Positions 1-8,726 of a stretch of DNA of 64,000 nucleotides are shown here, piece by piece. This DNA is from Arthrobacter sp. StoSoilB19 (GTDB taxonomy: Bacteria > Actinomycetota > Actinomycetes > Actinomycetales > Micrococcaceae). Numbering within the stretch: the stretch's first letter is position 1; every line of letters begins with the position of its first letter. The stretch lies in assembly GCF_019977275.1 (NCBI RefSeq), contig NZ_AP024650.1, forward strand, positions 1,674,001-1,738,000, given 5' to 3'. A program made the translations under genes and the position numbers. The notes beneath the pieces were generated by a model. That model was given only the letters and a program-made list of their open reading frames with translations. It ran no database searches and was not told the DNA's origin.

Positions 1-312
1 GCCGGTGTGACCGGTGCCGGCCTTGCAACCCTCGCGGCCGGCCTGCAGGCACACAAGCCCGAACTGCTCGGCGGCGTGGGCATGATCGTCGGCATCGACC
101 GGTTCATGTCCGAGGCCCGCGCCCTGACCAACTTCACGGGCAACGCGGTGGCCACCGTCCTGATCGGCACCTGGGTCAAGGAGATCGACGGCGGCCAGGT
201 TGGCCGGGTGCTGTCCGGCGAAGAACCTTTCGACGAGGCAACCATGATGGTCCACCATCACGGCGAAATGGCACCCAAGGAAGAGGGCGCCCGCGAGGCT
301 GCCAAGGCCTAG
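1..312 (+). CDS. dctA: C4-dicarboxylate/cation symporter, DctA type (5' truncated)
   Basis: The reading frame is open at the left edge, so only about the last 103 codons are present. The segment GIDRFMSEARALTNFTGN is the hallmark of the last core region of the DAACS (DctA/GltP) symporters, inner-membrane carriers that import succinate, fumarate or malate with protons or sodium. It is followed by a short cytosolic tail rich in His, Glu and Ala. The N-terminal helices lie outside the window, so substrate cannot be judged. A strong hairpin terminator follows 21 bases after the stop, so the gene is not co-transcribed with the parA-scp operon. In many actinobacteria xerD sits in this position. Confidence 0.8.
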   Translation, partial: AGVTGAGLATLAAGLQAHKPELLGGVGMIVGIDRFMSEARALTNFTGNAVATVLIGTWVKEIDGGQVGRVLSGEEPFDEATMMVHHHGEMAPKEEGAREAAKA

Positions 313-333
313 CCACCGCCAGGACACCCCACG

Positions 334-368
334 GGACCGCCCCCGCAGCCATGCTGCGGGGGCGGTCC
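334..368 (+). terminator. Rho-independent-like terminator after dctA
   Basis: A perfect 16-bp GC-rich stem (334-349 with 353-368) closes a three-base loop. There is no long T-run after it, as is common in high-GC actinobacteria. It separates the transporter from the next operon. Confidence 0.75.
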
Positions 369-478
369 TGCGTTCCCCGGCAGCGTTCCCCGGCAGAGCA
401 ACCTTCGACCTCAGCTAGAGGGTCAAGGCTCAACATTCGCGGAAAGTCAAGTTCCGTCGAATGCCGTGTCGGGCGCTG

Positions 479-484
479 TAACCT
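479..484 (+). promoter_or_regulatory. Candidate -10 element for the parA-scpAB operon
   Basis: TAACCT lies 23 bases before the GTG at 508 and would start transcription near 491. No clear -35 hexamer is visible, so this is tentative. Confidence 0.35.
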
Positions 485-507
485 AGGGAGCAGAACGAAC
501 GGCGCTG

Positions 508-1455
508 GTGAGCCAGCGGCAGGAAATCACCGTCATCGAAAGTGTGGACAGATACGTGAGCAGCGAACAGGGTTCAGCAACTCTGGAGGGCACGGAATTC
601 GACCTGGAAAACGCGGTGATGGGGCCCACCGGGCGCCCATACCGGGAGTTCCCGGAACCCGCGCCGCTGTCCTCCCACGGTCCGGCCCGCGTCATCGCCA
701 TGGTCAACCAAAAGGGCGGCGTGGGGAAGACCACCTCCACCATCAACCTAGCCGCGGCGCTCGCCGAGTACGGCCGCCGCGTCCTCCTGGTGGACTTCGA
801 CCCCCAGGGTGCGCTCTCCGCCGGCCTTGGTGTCAACCCGCATGAGCTGGACCTCACGGTGTACAACGTCCTGATGGACCGCAAGGTGGATATCCGTGAC
901 GCCATCCACCACACGGGCGTCGAGAACGTCGACCTGCTGCCCGCCAACATCGACCTCTCCGCCGCGGAAGTCCAGCTGGTCAACGAGGTGGCGCGCGAAC
1001 AGGTCCTGGACCGTGCGCTCAAGAAAGTCGAAGACGATTACGACGTCGTCCTCATCGACTGCCAGCCCTCCCTGGGCCTCCTGACCGTCAACGCCCTCAC
1101 GGCAGCCCACGGCGTCATCATCCCGCTCATTTGCGAGTTCTTCGCCCTTCGCGCCGTGGCGCTGCTGGTCGAAACCATCGACAAGGTCCAGGACCGGCTG
1201 AACCCTCGCCTTCAGGTGGACGGCGTACTGGCCACCATGTACGACGCAAGGACACTGCACAGCCGCGAAGTGATCACCCGCCTGGTGGAGGCGTTCGGCG
1301 ACAAGGTCTTCGAAACTGTCATCAAGCGCTCCATCAAGTTCGCAGACGCTACCGTGGCCGCGGAGCCCATCACCAGCTACGCCGGAAACCACGTGGGCGC
1401 CGACGCCTACCGCCGGCTGGCAAAGGAGCTGATCTCCCGCGGCGGCGCACCCTGA
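508..1455 (+). CDS. ParA family ATPase upstream of scpA (Rv1708/PldP position)
   Basis: Deviant-Walker ATPase of the ParA/MinD type, a chromosome-segregation or division-site positioning protein. KGGVGKTT (about residues 69-76 of the 315-residue form), VDFDPQG and LIDCQPSLG are the Walker A, A' and B elements. A roughly 60-residue N-terminal extension precedes the ATPase core. The start is uncertain: GTG 508 and the in-frame GTG 556 (48 bases later) both lack a good ribosome-binding site. The next gene, scpA, begins 7 bases after the stop, so the ATPase is probably made together with the SMC accessory proteins. In Mycobacterium and Corynebacterium the gene here (Rv1708, PldP) is a ParA-like division protein distinct from the origin-linked ParA. 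No parB is adjacent, which fits that reading. Confidence 0.85.
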   Translation: MSQRQEITVIESVDRYVSSEQGSATLEGTEFDLENAVMGPTGRPYREFPEPAPLSSHGPARVIAMVNQKGGVGKTTSTINLAAALAEYGRRVLLVDFDPQGALSAGLGVNPHELDLTVYNVLMDRKVDIRDAIHHTGVENVDLLPANIDLSAAEVQLVNEVAREQVLDRALKKVEDDYDVVLIDCQPSLGLLTVNALTAAHGVIIPLICEFFALRAVALLVETIDKVQDRLNPRLQVDGVLATMYDARTLHSREVITRLVEAFGDKVFETVIKRSIKFADATVAAEPITSYAGNHVGADAYRRLAKELISRGGAP

Positions 1456-1462
1456 CCACGCC

Positions 1463-2278
1463 GTGGCCGAATCCAAACCCGGCTTCGAGGTGCGGCTGGC
1501 CAACTTCACGGGTCCCTTCGACCTCCTTCTGGGGCTGATCGCCAAACACCAGCTGGACATTACAGAAGTGGCCATTGCCACCGTCACGGATGAGTTCATC
1601 AAGTACATCCGTAAACTGCAGCGGCTCGGTGAAGAGTGGGCCCTGGACGAGGCAAGCGAATTCCTGGTGATCGCCGCCACGCTGCTTGACCTCAAGGCGG
1701 CACGGCTCCTTCCCGCGGGTGAGGTGGAGGACGACGAGGACATCGCCCTTCTGGAAGCGCGGGACCTCCTCTTTGCCCGGCTGCTGCAGTACAAGGCTTT
1801 CAAGCAGGTGGCAGGAATCCTGGGCGAAACCCTGCACCAGGAAGGCCGGCGCTTTCCACGCCAGGTGGCCCTGGAGGAGCACTTCGCGTCGATGCTCCCT
1901 GAACTGGTGTGGAAACACACGCCGCAACAGTTCGCCGCGCTGGCCGAGGCCGCGCTCCGGCCCAAAGCGCCCGCCCAGCCGCCGCAAGTGGCACTCGGCC
2001 ACCTGCATGGGAGCAACGTCAGCGTCAAGGAACAGGCCCGGATGATGGGGCTTCGCCTGCAACAGGAGTCGCCCCAGACCTTCCGTTCCCTGATTGCCGA
2101 CGCCGATTCCACCCTGGTGGTGGTGGCCCGCTTCCTGGCGCTCCTGGAACTGTTCCGGGACCGGGCCGTGTCGTTCGACCAGCTGTCCCCGCTGTCCGAG
2201 CTTGCCATCCACTGGACAGCCGAAGGCCGCGACTGGTCGGCGGAAAACCTGAGCGAAGAGTATGAGGAGCAGGCGTGA
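1463..2278 (+). CDS. scpA: Segregation and condensation protein A
   Basis: Kleisin subunit of the bacterial SMC-ScpAB condensin, which bridges the SMC heads and compacts the chromosome. The N-terminal half carries the typical FTGPFDLLLGLI and LDLKAARLLP segments. The C-terminal winged-helix part contains FLALLELFRDR. At 271 residues the length is normal. The start is GTG, 7 bases after the ParA stop. The end overlaps scpB by four bases (GTGA), indicating coupled translation and roughly matched amounts of the two subunits. Confidence 0.95.
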   Translation: MAESKPGFEVRLANFTGPFDLLLGLIAKHQLDITEVAIATVTDEFIKYIRKLQRLGEEWALDEASEFLVIAATLLDLKAARLLPAGEVEDDEDIALLEARDLLFARLLQYKAFKQVAGILGETLHQEGRRFPRQVALEEHFASMLPELVWKHTPQQFAALAEAALRPKAPAQPPQVALGHLHGSNVSVKEQARMMGLRLQQESPQTFRSLIADADSTLVVVARFLALLELFRDRAVSFDQLSPLSELAIHWTAEGRDWSAENLSEEYEEQA

Positions 2279-3000
2279 ATTCCAAGCCGCAGGACCTGGC
2301 CGTGGAAGGCGGGGCAATGCTTGAGGACACATGGAAGCCGGAGGACACGGCGCCACGGGAGGACGCGGACCACGGCCCGGACTTCGACGACCTCCCCGGC
2401 GGTGCCAAGGCTGCCCTCGAAGCGGTGCTCATGGTCCTGGACCAACCCGCCACGGAGGAAGAGCTGGCAGCCGGGGTAGGCCTGACGGTCACCGCGGTCC
2501 GCTCCCTGCTGGCAGAACTGCAGCGTGAGTATAACGGCTATACTGTTAAAGCCCCGGAGATGGAGGATGCCAGCCACGCTGGCATTGGTTCCAGCCCCCG
2601 GGGTTTTGAATTGCGGAACATCGCCGGTGGCTGGCGGATCTACTCGCGCACGGAGTTTGCCGACATTGTCGGCAAATATGTGCTTGAGGGGCAGACCGCC
2701 AGGCTTACCCAGGCGGCGTTGGAAACACTGGCAGTCATCGCGTACCGCCAGCCCGTTTCCCGGGCCCGGGTGTCTGCAATTCGCGGTGTCAATGTTGATT
2801 CCGTCGTACGGACGCTTGCCCAGCGCGGGCTGATCGAGGACGCGGGAACGGATCCCGAGTCCGGCGCAATCCTCTACCGGACCACCTCCTATTTCCTTGA
2901 ACGGATGGGAATCAGTTCAGTGGAGGACCTGCCCCAGCTGTCGCCGCACCTTCCGGGACTCGACGGGATCGCAGAGTTCTACGACGCCGGGACCATGTAG
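2275..3000 (+). CDS. scpB: Segregation and condensation protein B
   Basis: ScpB dimers bind the ScpA kleisin and complete the condensin complex. The 241-residue product has an acidic N-terminus of about 40 residues, then two winged-helix domains with the characteristic LEALAVIAYRQPVSR-like stretch (here LETLAVIAYRQPVSR, near residue 155) and RGLIEDAG. It starts with GTG inside the end of scpA. The 137 bases to the next gene contain a short hairpin (3062-3076) and no obvious terminator, so rluB may be partly co-transcribed. Confidence 0.95.
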   Translation: MNSKPQDLAVEGGAMLEDTWKPEDTAPREDADHGPDFDDLPGGAKAALEAVLMVLDQPATEEELAAGVGLTVTAVRSLLAELQREYNGYTVKAPEMEDASHAGIGSSPRGFELRNIAGGWRIYSRTEFADIVGKYVLEGQTARLTQAALETLAVIAYRQPVSRARVSAIRGVNVDSVVRTLAQRGLIEDAGTDPESGAILYRTTSYFLERMGISSVEDLPQLSPHLPGLDGIAEFYDAGTM

Positions 3001-3137
3001 GCAGGACCCTTCTGCCGGCAGCGGTCTCATGAGCAGTTTGTTTATCAGGTTTTCTATCAGGGCAGACGAAGTCTGCGCGGCTGGCTAGGGTTGTCCTTGG
3101 ACATCTCTGCCGGCCAAAACACATTGAAGGACGGGTC

Positions 3138-4346
3138 ATGACACAGGCGGGACGCCAGGGTTCACCACGTAACAGTTCGGGACGCGGCGGCAACGAGCGC
3201 AACAACTCCCAGCAGCGCAGCGCACAGGGCGGCGGCTTCAGCGGCGGTTCCCGCGGCGGAACAGCCAAGCGGGCAGCAGGATTCGGCGGGGACCGGCCCC
3301 ACCGCGCCCCCAAGCCGCGCGAGGAACGCTTCATCGACCCCGATCTGGCGGGGGACCAGCAGGCACGGGCATCGGAGGGCGCCCGGGGCGCCAAGCCGTC
3401 GTCGCGCAAACCCGCGGCACGCAAGCCCGGCGCCAAGAAGGCTCCCGGAACTCCCGGTGCCCTCAAGCCCAAGCCGCGTACCGGTGCACCCGGGACAGCC
3501 GCTTCCCGTGCATTCGGCAGCGAACGCTTCGGCCAGAACCTGGGTCCGGTCCGCAAGCCCGGCCGGAAGAAGGGCCCCCGCGGTAACGTTCCGCAGTCCG
3601 AACTCCATGATGCAGACGGCGTGCGCCTCCAGAAAGTAATGGCGTCCGCCGGAGTCGCATCCCGGCGCGTCTGCGAAGAAATGATCGCCGAGGGCCGCGT
3701 TGAGGTGGACGGCCAGGTGGTTACGGAACTCGGCATGCGCGTCGATCCCAAGACCGCCGTCATCCATGTTGACGGCTTGCGGATCCAGTTGGACGAGAAC
3801 CTGGTCTACATGGTGTTCAACAAGCCCAAGGGCGTGGTGTCCACCATGGAGGATCCCGAGGGCCGGCCGTGCATCAGCGACTTCCTGAAGAGCAACAAGA
3901 ACACCGGCGAACGCCTCTTCCATGTGGGAAGGCTCGACGTCGCCACCGAAGGCCTGCTGCTGCTGACCAACGACGGCGAACTCGCCAACAGGCTGACCCA
4001 CCCGTCCTACGAGGTTCCCAAGACCTACCTGGTGCAGGTGCGCGGGCCGTTCCCGCAGGGCGTAGGCGCCCAGCTGAAAGCCGGCGTGGAACTGGAGGAC
4101 GGGTTCGCGTCCGTTGACTCCTTCCGCCTGGTGGACTCCACCCCGGGCCACGTGCTGATCGAGGTTGTGCTCCACTCGGGTAAGAACCGGATTGTCCGCC
4201 GACTCTTTGATGCTGTCGGCTTCCCGGTCCAGCGGCTGGTCCGCGTCAAGGTGGGCCCCATCGGACTCGGGGACCAGCGCCAGGGCAGCATCCGCAACCT
4301 GGGCAAGCAGGAAGTCGGCCACCTGCTGGCATCCGTAGGACTCTGA
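3138..4346 (+). CDS. rluB: 23S rRNA pseudouridine synthase, RsuA/RluB family
   Basis: Converts a uridine in 23S rRNA (by homology near position 2605, in the peptidyl-transferase region) to pseudouridine. After an unusually long disordered N-terminus of about 155 residues, rich in Gly, Arg, Lys, Pro and Ala, an S4 RNA-binding domain begins at about residue 162 (RLQKVMASAGVASRR). The catalytic motif GRLDVATEGLLLLTND, with the nucleophilic Asp, is near residue 266. A GAAGGA ribosome-binding site precedes the ATG. tyrA follows after three bases. Gene order scpB-rluB-cmk-der matches other actinobacteria. Confidence 0.93.
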   Translation: MTQAGRQGSPRNSSGRGGNERNNSQQRSAQGGGFSGGSRGGTAKRAAGFGGDRPHRAPKPREERFIDPDLAGDQQARASEGARGAKPSSRKPAARKPGAKKAPGTPGALKPKPRTGAPGTAASRAFGSERFGQNLGPVRKPGRKKGPRGNVPQSELHDADGVRLQKVMASAGVASRRVCEEMIAEGRVEVDGQVVTELGMRVDPKTAVIHVDGLRIQLDENLVYMVFNKPKGVVSTMEDPEGRPCISDFLKSNKNTGERLFHVGRLDVATEGLLLLTNDGELANRLTHPSYEVPKTYLVQVRGPFPQGVGAQLKAGVELEDGFASVDSFRLVDSTPGHVLIEVVLHSGKNRIVRRLFDAVGFPVQRLVRVKVGPIGLGDQRQGSIRNLGKQEVGHLLASVGL

Positions 4347-4349
4347 CGC

Positions 4350-5459
4350 ATGTCCGCGTTCAAAAGCCAGGGCCGCGGCCACCTGGATGGCCCGGTGGTG
4401 GTGATTGGTACCGGACTGCTGGGCACCAGCATTGGGCTGGGCCTGCGGGGGCGTGGCGTACCTGTGTTCCTTTCCGACCCGTCACCCACCAACCAGGCGG
4501 TGGCGGTGGACATCGGTGCCGGGCGTCCCCTGTCCGAGCTGGGCAACCGCAAACCGCAACTGGTTGTGGTTGCCGCCCCGCCGGACGTGACGGCCGGCGT
4601 CGTGTGCCAGGCGCTGGCTGACTACCCCGACGCCGTCGTGGTGGACATAGCCAGCGTCAAGGCTGACATCCTGGCCCGTCTGCGCGGCCTCGGTGCCGAC
4701 CTCACCCGGTACGTGGGCACCCACCCCATGGCCGGGCGGGAAAAATCGGGACCGGTGGCCGCCCGCGGCGAGCTGTTCACCTCCATGCCTTGGGTGGTGT
4801 GCCCCTCCGGGGAGACCTCCGGCGCTGCCCTGCAAGTGGCACGGTCGCTTGCCTCGGATCTTGGAGCGGTTGTCTCGCAGTTCACGGCGGACGAACATGA
4901 TGAAGCAGTGGCCCTGGTGTCGCACCTGCCCCAGGTCATGTCATCCCTGCTGGCCAGCCGCCTCCAGGGAACGCCACTGCACGCCCTGTCGCTGGCCGGC
5001 AACGGCCTCCGCGACGTCACCAGGATTGCCGCGAGCGATCCCACCCTCTGGGTGCAGATCCTCGGCGGGAATGCAGCCAAGGTCGTGGAGATCCTCTACG
5101 GCGTCCGCGAGGACCTGAACCGCCTCATCGGAACCCTGGAACAGCCCACGGCACCGGGAGCCCGGCTGGACCTGGCACAGCTGATCAGTGAGGGCAACGC
5201 CGGCCAGGCCCGGATTCCCGGCAAGCACGGCGGCCCGCCGCAGGCATACTCCTGGCTCACCGTCCTGGTGGATGACAAGCCCGGCCAGATCGCGCAGCTG
5301 CTCACCGAGATCGGTGAAATCGGTGTGAACGTCGAGGATCTTCGGCTGGACCATTCCTCCGGACAGAACGTTGGCATGGTGGAATTGTCTGTGTTGCCGA
5401 ACAAGCACGACCACCTGATCGAAGCTCTCAACGACCGCGGATGGCGGGTACTTCAGTAA
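4350..5459 (+). CDS. tyrA: Prephenate dehydrogenase
   Basis: Oxidative decarboxylation of prephenate to 4-hydroxyphenylpyruvate in tyrosine synthesis, NAD(P)-dependent. The dinucleotide-binding motif GTGLLG lies at residues 20-25. THPMAGREKSG, near residue 130, carries the catalytic His. A C-terminal ACT domain (LVDDKPGQIAQLL... onward, about residues 295-350) suggests feedback control by an aromatic amino acid. Length 369 fits the monofunctional enzyme. The stop codon overlaps the probable ATG of cmk (TAATG), so the two are coupled. Confidence 0.93.
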   Translation: MSAFKSQGRGHLDGPVVVIGTGLLGTSIGLGLRGRGVPVFLSDPSPTNQAVAVDIGAGRPLSELGNRKPQLVVVAAPPDVTAGVVCQALADYPDAVVVDIASVKADILARLRGLGADLTRYVGTHPMAGREKSGPVAARGELFTSMPWVVCPSGETSGAALQVARSLASDLGAVVSQFTADEHDEAVALVSHLPQVMSSLLASRLQGTPLHALSLAGNGLRDVTRIAASDPTLWVQILGGNAAKVVEILYGVREDLNRLIGTLEQPTAPGARLDLAQLISEGNAGQARIPGKHGGPPQAYSWLTVLVDDKPGQIAQLLTEIGEIGVNVEDLRLDHSSGQNVGMVELSVLPNKHDHLIEALNDRGWRVLQ

Positions 5460-6172
5460 TGACACAGGAACTCCTCGAGACCATGCGCGCCCTGCGCATC
5501 GGCCGGCCGCTGGTGGTTGCCATCGACGGACCGTCCGGCTCCGGTAAATCCAGCGTGAGCAAGGAGGTTGCCCGCAGGCTGCGGCTGGCCTACCTGGACA
5601 CCGGAGCGATGTACCGCGCACTGACCTGGTACTGCGTAAACCAGGGGATTGACCTTGATGACACGCCGGCCGTGGAACAGGCCTCCCGGGACTTTGCGCT
5701 GGAACTGAGCACCAGCCCCCAGGAGGAATACGTGCGGGTAGGCGGCGTGGACGTCACCGATGCCATCCGCGAACCGGCAATTTCCGCCGCGGTCAGCTCC
5801 GTGGCCACCACGCTTGGTGCCCGGACCGAACTGATCCGCAGGCAGCGGGACCTGATTGAAAAGCACCACCGCCGAATGGTGGTGGAAGGCCGGGACATCA
5901 CCACCGTCGTCGCGCCCGGAGCCGAGGTGCGCATGCTCCTCACCGCAAGCGAGGAAGCCCGCCTCCGCCGGCGCGGCATCCAGCTGGGCGGTACCCAGAA
6001 CGCCGAACAGCTGGCAGCCCAGGTGACCCACCGGGATGCCAGGGACTCAACCGTGGTGAACTTCACCCAGGCGGCAGACGGCGTGGTCACGCTGGACTCC
6101 TCGGACCTGGACTTCGAGCAGACCGTCAATGCCGCCCTCGTGATCGTTACAAAGGTCCTCAACCGTGACTGA
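5459..6172 (+). CDS. cmk: Cytidylate kinase
   Basis: Phosphorylates CMP and dCMP with ATP. The P-loop GPSGSGKSS is near the N-terminus, followed by YLDTGAMYRALTW and EGRDITTVV, all diagnostic of Cmk. I place the start at ATG 5459, which overlaps the tyrA stop by one base. An in-frame ATG at 5441 would add only six residues and a 19-base overlap. The product is 237 residues, normal for the family. The acyltransferase downstream starts eight bases before the cmk stop. Confidence 0.92.
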   Translation: MTQELLETMRALRIGRPLVVAIDGPSGSGKSSVSKEVARRLRLAYLDTGAMYRALTWYCVNQGIDLDDTPAVEQASRDFALELSTSPQEEYVRVGGVDVTDAIREPAISAAVSSVATTLGARTELIRRQRDLIEKHHRRMVVEGRDITTVVAPGAEVRMLLTASEEARLRRRGIQLGGTQNAEQLAAQVTHRDARDSTVVNFTQAADGVVTLDSSDLDFEQTVNAALVIVTKVLNRD

Positions 6173-6875
6173 GGCCCGGGCGGGTGTGCCAACCCGACTG
6201 ACCATGGCGTGGAGCAGGCCGGTGGGATGGATCCTGGACCACGTGGTCTACCGGACCACGGTGACGGGCAGGAGCAACGTCCCCACCGGCGGTCCGGTGA
6301 TCTTCGCAGCCAACCACATCAGCTTCCTCGACGGGCCGGTCATGTTCGGCGCGGCGCCGCGCCCCATGCACATCCTGGTAAAACAGGAGATGTTCCAGGG
6401 CTTCCTGGGCCGGGTACTCACCGCCTCCGGGCAGCTTCCGGTGGACCGGCAGGGTGACCGGGCGGCGCTGCAGCGCTGCAAGGACGTGCTCGACGCCGGA
6501 CGTTGCGTTGGGATTCTTCCGGAAGGGACGCGGGGGAGCGGGGCAGCCGCGGACATCAACGGGGGCGTGGCCTGGCTGGCGCTGAACTCCGGGGCACCGG
6601 TTGTTCCGGTGGCCATCCTGGGCACCCGGCAGGGCGACGAGCACCTGGACTTCGTCCCGCGGCCGGGGCGGCGATTCCACGTGAGCTTCGGATCAGCCCT
6701 TACCCTGGCCCGCCGGGCCGGTGAAAGCGGGCGTGCTTCAATGGACAGGGCGGCGCAGGACATCCGTGCAGCGCTGGCCGGGCACGTCCAGGACGCTATC
6801 CAACTCAGCGGGCAGCCTTTGCCTTCCGCTGACCACAACGACTTGACAGCAGTAGCCGGGGACGCCGGCAGATGA
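6165..6875 (+). CDS. 1-acyl-sn-glycerol-3-phosphate acyltransferase family protein
   Basis: PlsC-type acyltransferase, expected to transfer an acyl chain to lysophosphatidic acid or a related acceptor at the membrane. The catalytic H-x4-D box is NHISFLD (about residues 50-56). The substrate-binding EGTR box is near residue 119, and VPVAILG follows. At 236 residues it is a compact form with no strong membrane helix. It is tightly packed between cmk and der with short overlaps at both ends (GTG start inside cmk; ATGA with der). A second PlsC-like protein is encoded at 25005. The exact acceptor cannot be read from sequence. Confidence 0.88.
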   Translation: MTEARAGVPTRLTMAWSRPVGWILDHVVYRTTVTGRSNVPTGGPVIFAANHISFLDGPVMFGAAPRPMHILVKQEMFQGFLGRVLTASGQLPVDRQGDRAALQRCKDVLDAGRCVGILPEGTRGSGAAADINGGVAWLALNSGAPVVPVAILGTRQGDEHLDFVPRPGRRFHVSFGSALTLARRAGESGRASMDRAAQDIRAALAGHVQDAIQLSGQPLPSADHNDLTAVAGDAGR

Positions 6876-8440
6876 CCACTAAGGACAGTGCAATGAGCGA
6901 CACCACCCAGACTTCCGGGCCTTCCGGCACCGACGACGAATACACTCCCACCGGCACCGACCAGGTTGCCGAACGGCTGGCAGCGATTGGCGACGACGAA
7001 GCGGAGCTGCGTGCCGCCTCCCTCCGGGCCGGCCTGGAGGATTACGAGCTTGACGAGGACGATGCCGCCCTGCTGAGCGGGGAGTACGGCGACGAGGACT
7101 TTGACGGTCCCGTCAAGCTGGATCCCGTCCTGGCAATCATCGGCCGGCCAAACGTGGGGAAGTCCACGCTGGTGAACCGCATCCTGGGCCGCCGCGAAGC
7201 AGTGGTGGAGGACACCCCGGGCGTCACCCGTGACCGGGTCATGTACTCCGCGAACTGGAACGGCCGCAACTTCACGCTGGTGGACACCGGCGGCTGGGAG
7301 CACGACGCCCGCGGCATCCACGCCCGCGTCGCCGAGCAGGCCGAGATGGCCGTGGAACTCGCCGACGCCGTGCTTTTCGTGGTGGACTCCGCAGTGGGCG
7401 CCACCGCAACGGACGAAGGCGTCATGAAGATGCTGCGCCGCAGCAAGAAGCCGGTCATCATGGTGGCCAACAAGGTGGACGACTTCGCCCAGGAAGCGGA
7501 CAGCGCCGCATTGTGGGGCCTCGGTTTCGGCGAGCCCTACCCGGTCTCTGCCCTTCACGGCCGAGGTGTCGCGGACCTCCTGGACCACGTCATGGACGTG
7601 CTCCCTGAATACTCAACGATCGAGGGAACGGACCGCTCAGGCGGCCCGCGCCGTATCGCCCTGATCGGCCGCCCCAACGTGGGCAAGTCCTCGCTGCTGA
7701 ACAAGCTTGCAGGATCCGAGCGCGTAGTGGTGGACAACACCGCAGGAACCACGCGTGACCCCGTTGACGAATTCATTGAACTCGGCGGCCGCACCTGGCG
7801 CTTTGTGGACACCGCCGGCATCCGCCGCCGCCAGCACATGGCGCAGGGCGCTGACTACTACGCCTCACTTCGGACGCAGGCCGCGCTCGAGAAGGCGGAG
7901 GTCGCCGTCGTGCTCCTCGCCGTGGACGAGGTCCTCAGCGAACAGGACGTGCGCATCCTGCAGCTGGCCATCGAGTCCGGCCGCGCGCTGGTCCTGGCAT
8001 TCAACAAGTGGGACCTGCTCGACGATGAACGCCGCCGTTACCTGGAGCGCGAGATCGAGCAGGACCTGGCCCATGTGGAATGGGCGCCGCGGGTCAACAT
8101 TTCGGCAAAGACCGGCTGGCACAAGGACCGCCTGGTCCCGGCCCTGGACCTTGCCCTGGAGAACTGGGACAAGCGGATCGCCACCGGGCGCCTCAACGCC
8201 TTCCTGGGTGAGCTCGTGGCCGCCCACCCCCACCCGGTCCGCGGCGGCAAGCAGCCCCGCATCCTCTTTGGCACCCAGGCCTCCAGCCGCCCGCCCAAAT
8301 TCGTGCTGTTCACCACGGGATTCCTGGACCCCGGGTACCGCCGTTTCATCACGCGCCGCCTGCGGGAGACCTTCGGATTCGAGGGAACTCCGATTGAGGT
8401 CAGCATGCGCGTGCGCGAGAAGCGTGGCCGGAAGCGTTAA
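6872..8440 (+). CDS. der: Ribosome-associated GTPase Der (EngA)
   Basis: Double-GTPase needed for maturation of the 50S ribosomal subunit. The first G domain has GRPNVGKST (about residue 91), [14 protein letters not shown] and NKVDD. The second has GRPNVGKSS (about residue 266), [16 protein letters not shown] and NKWDLL. A C-terminal KH-like domain ends in basic residues. The 522-residue length includes an acidic N-terminal extension of about 85 residues that is longer than in E. coli but common in actinobacteria. Another in-frame ATG 21 bases downstream is a possible alternative start. It is the last gene of the run that begins at parA. Confidence 0.95.
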   Translation: MTTKDSAMSDTTQTSGPSGTDDEYTPTGTDQVAERLAAIGDDEAELRAASLRAGLEDYELDEDDAALLSGEYGDEDFDGPVKLDPVLAIIGRPNVGKSTLVNRILGRREAVVEDTPGVTRDRVMYSANWNGRNFTLVDTGGWEHDARGIHARVAEQAEMAVELADAVLFVVDSAVGATATDEGVMKMLRRSKKPVIMVANKVDDFAQEADSAALWGLGFGEPYPVSALHGRGVADLLDHVMDVLPEYSTIEGTDRSGGPRRIALIGRPNVGKSSLLNKLAGSERVVVDNTAGTTRDPVDEFIELGGRTWRFVDTAGIRRRQHMAQGADYYASLRTQAALEKAEVAVVLLAVDEVLSEQDVRILQLAIESGRALVLAFNKWDLLDDERRRYLEREIEQDLAHVEWAPRVNISAKTGWHKDRLVPALDLALENWDKRIATGRLNAFLGELVAAHPHPVRGGKQPRILFGTQASSRPPKFVLFTTGFLDPGYRRFITRRLRETFGFEGTPIEVSMRVREKRGRKR

Positions 8441-8575
8441 TTGCGACACACCTTGGGCTGATCACCGGAAAGTGTCACAGGCACCCCTCCGGATCGTGTA
8501 AGCTCTTCTAGGTGGTTCGGCCGGACTGCTGATGAAAACCCTCGGGTTGAGTTCAGCGGAGAACGGCGGAACCAG

Positions 8576-8652
<77 letters not shown>

Positions 8653-8653
8653 G

Positions 8654-8687
8654 AAAGCCGCGGAAACCTTAGGGTTTCCGCGGCTTT
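8654..8687. terminator. Terminator after tRNA-Pro
   Basis: A 15-bp perfect stem (8654-8668 with 8673-8687) and a four-base loop, followed by TTTTG on the plus strand and TTTCT on the minus strand. It sits between the tRNA and the convergent deacetylase gene and could stop both. Confidence 0.9.
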
Positions 8688-8726
8688 TGCGTTGGTGGGA
8701 TATGGACCAGCCCGTCGTTGGCCCAG

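Noticed and set aside
399..430. FtsR-like dyad upstream of parA (AACCTTC ... GGTCAAGG)
   Set aside because: Only one arm matches the ftsZ repeat; the other arm is imperfect and the distance to the -10 is large.
3062..3076. GCAGAC-GAA-GTCTGC hairpin before rluB as a terminator
   Set aside because: The stem is only 6 bp and no T-tract follows; too weak to call.
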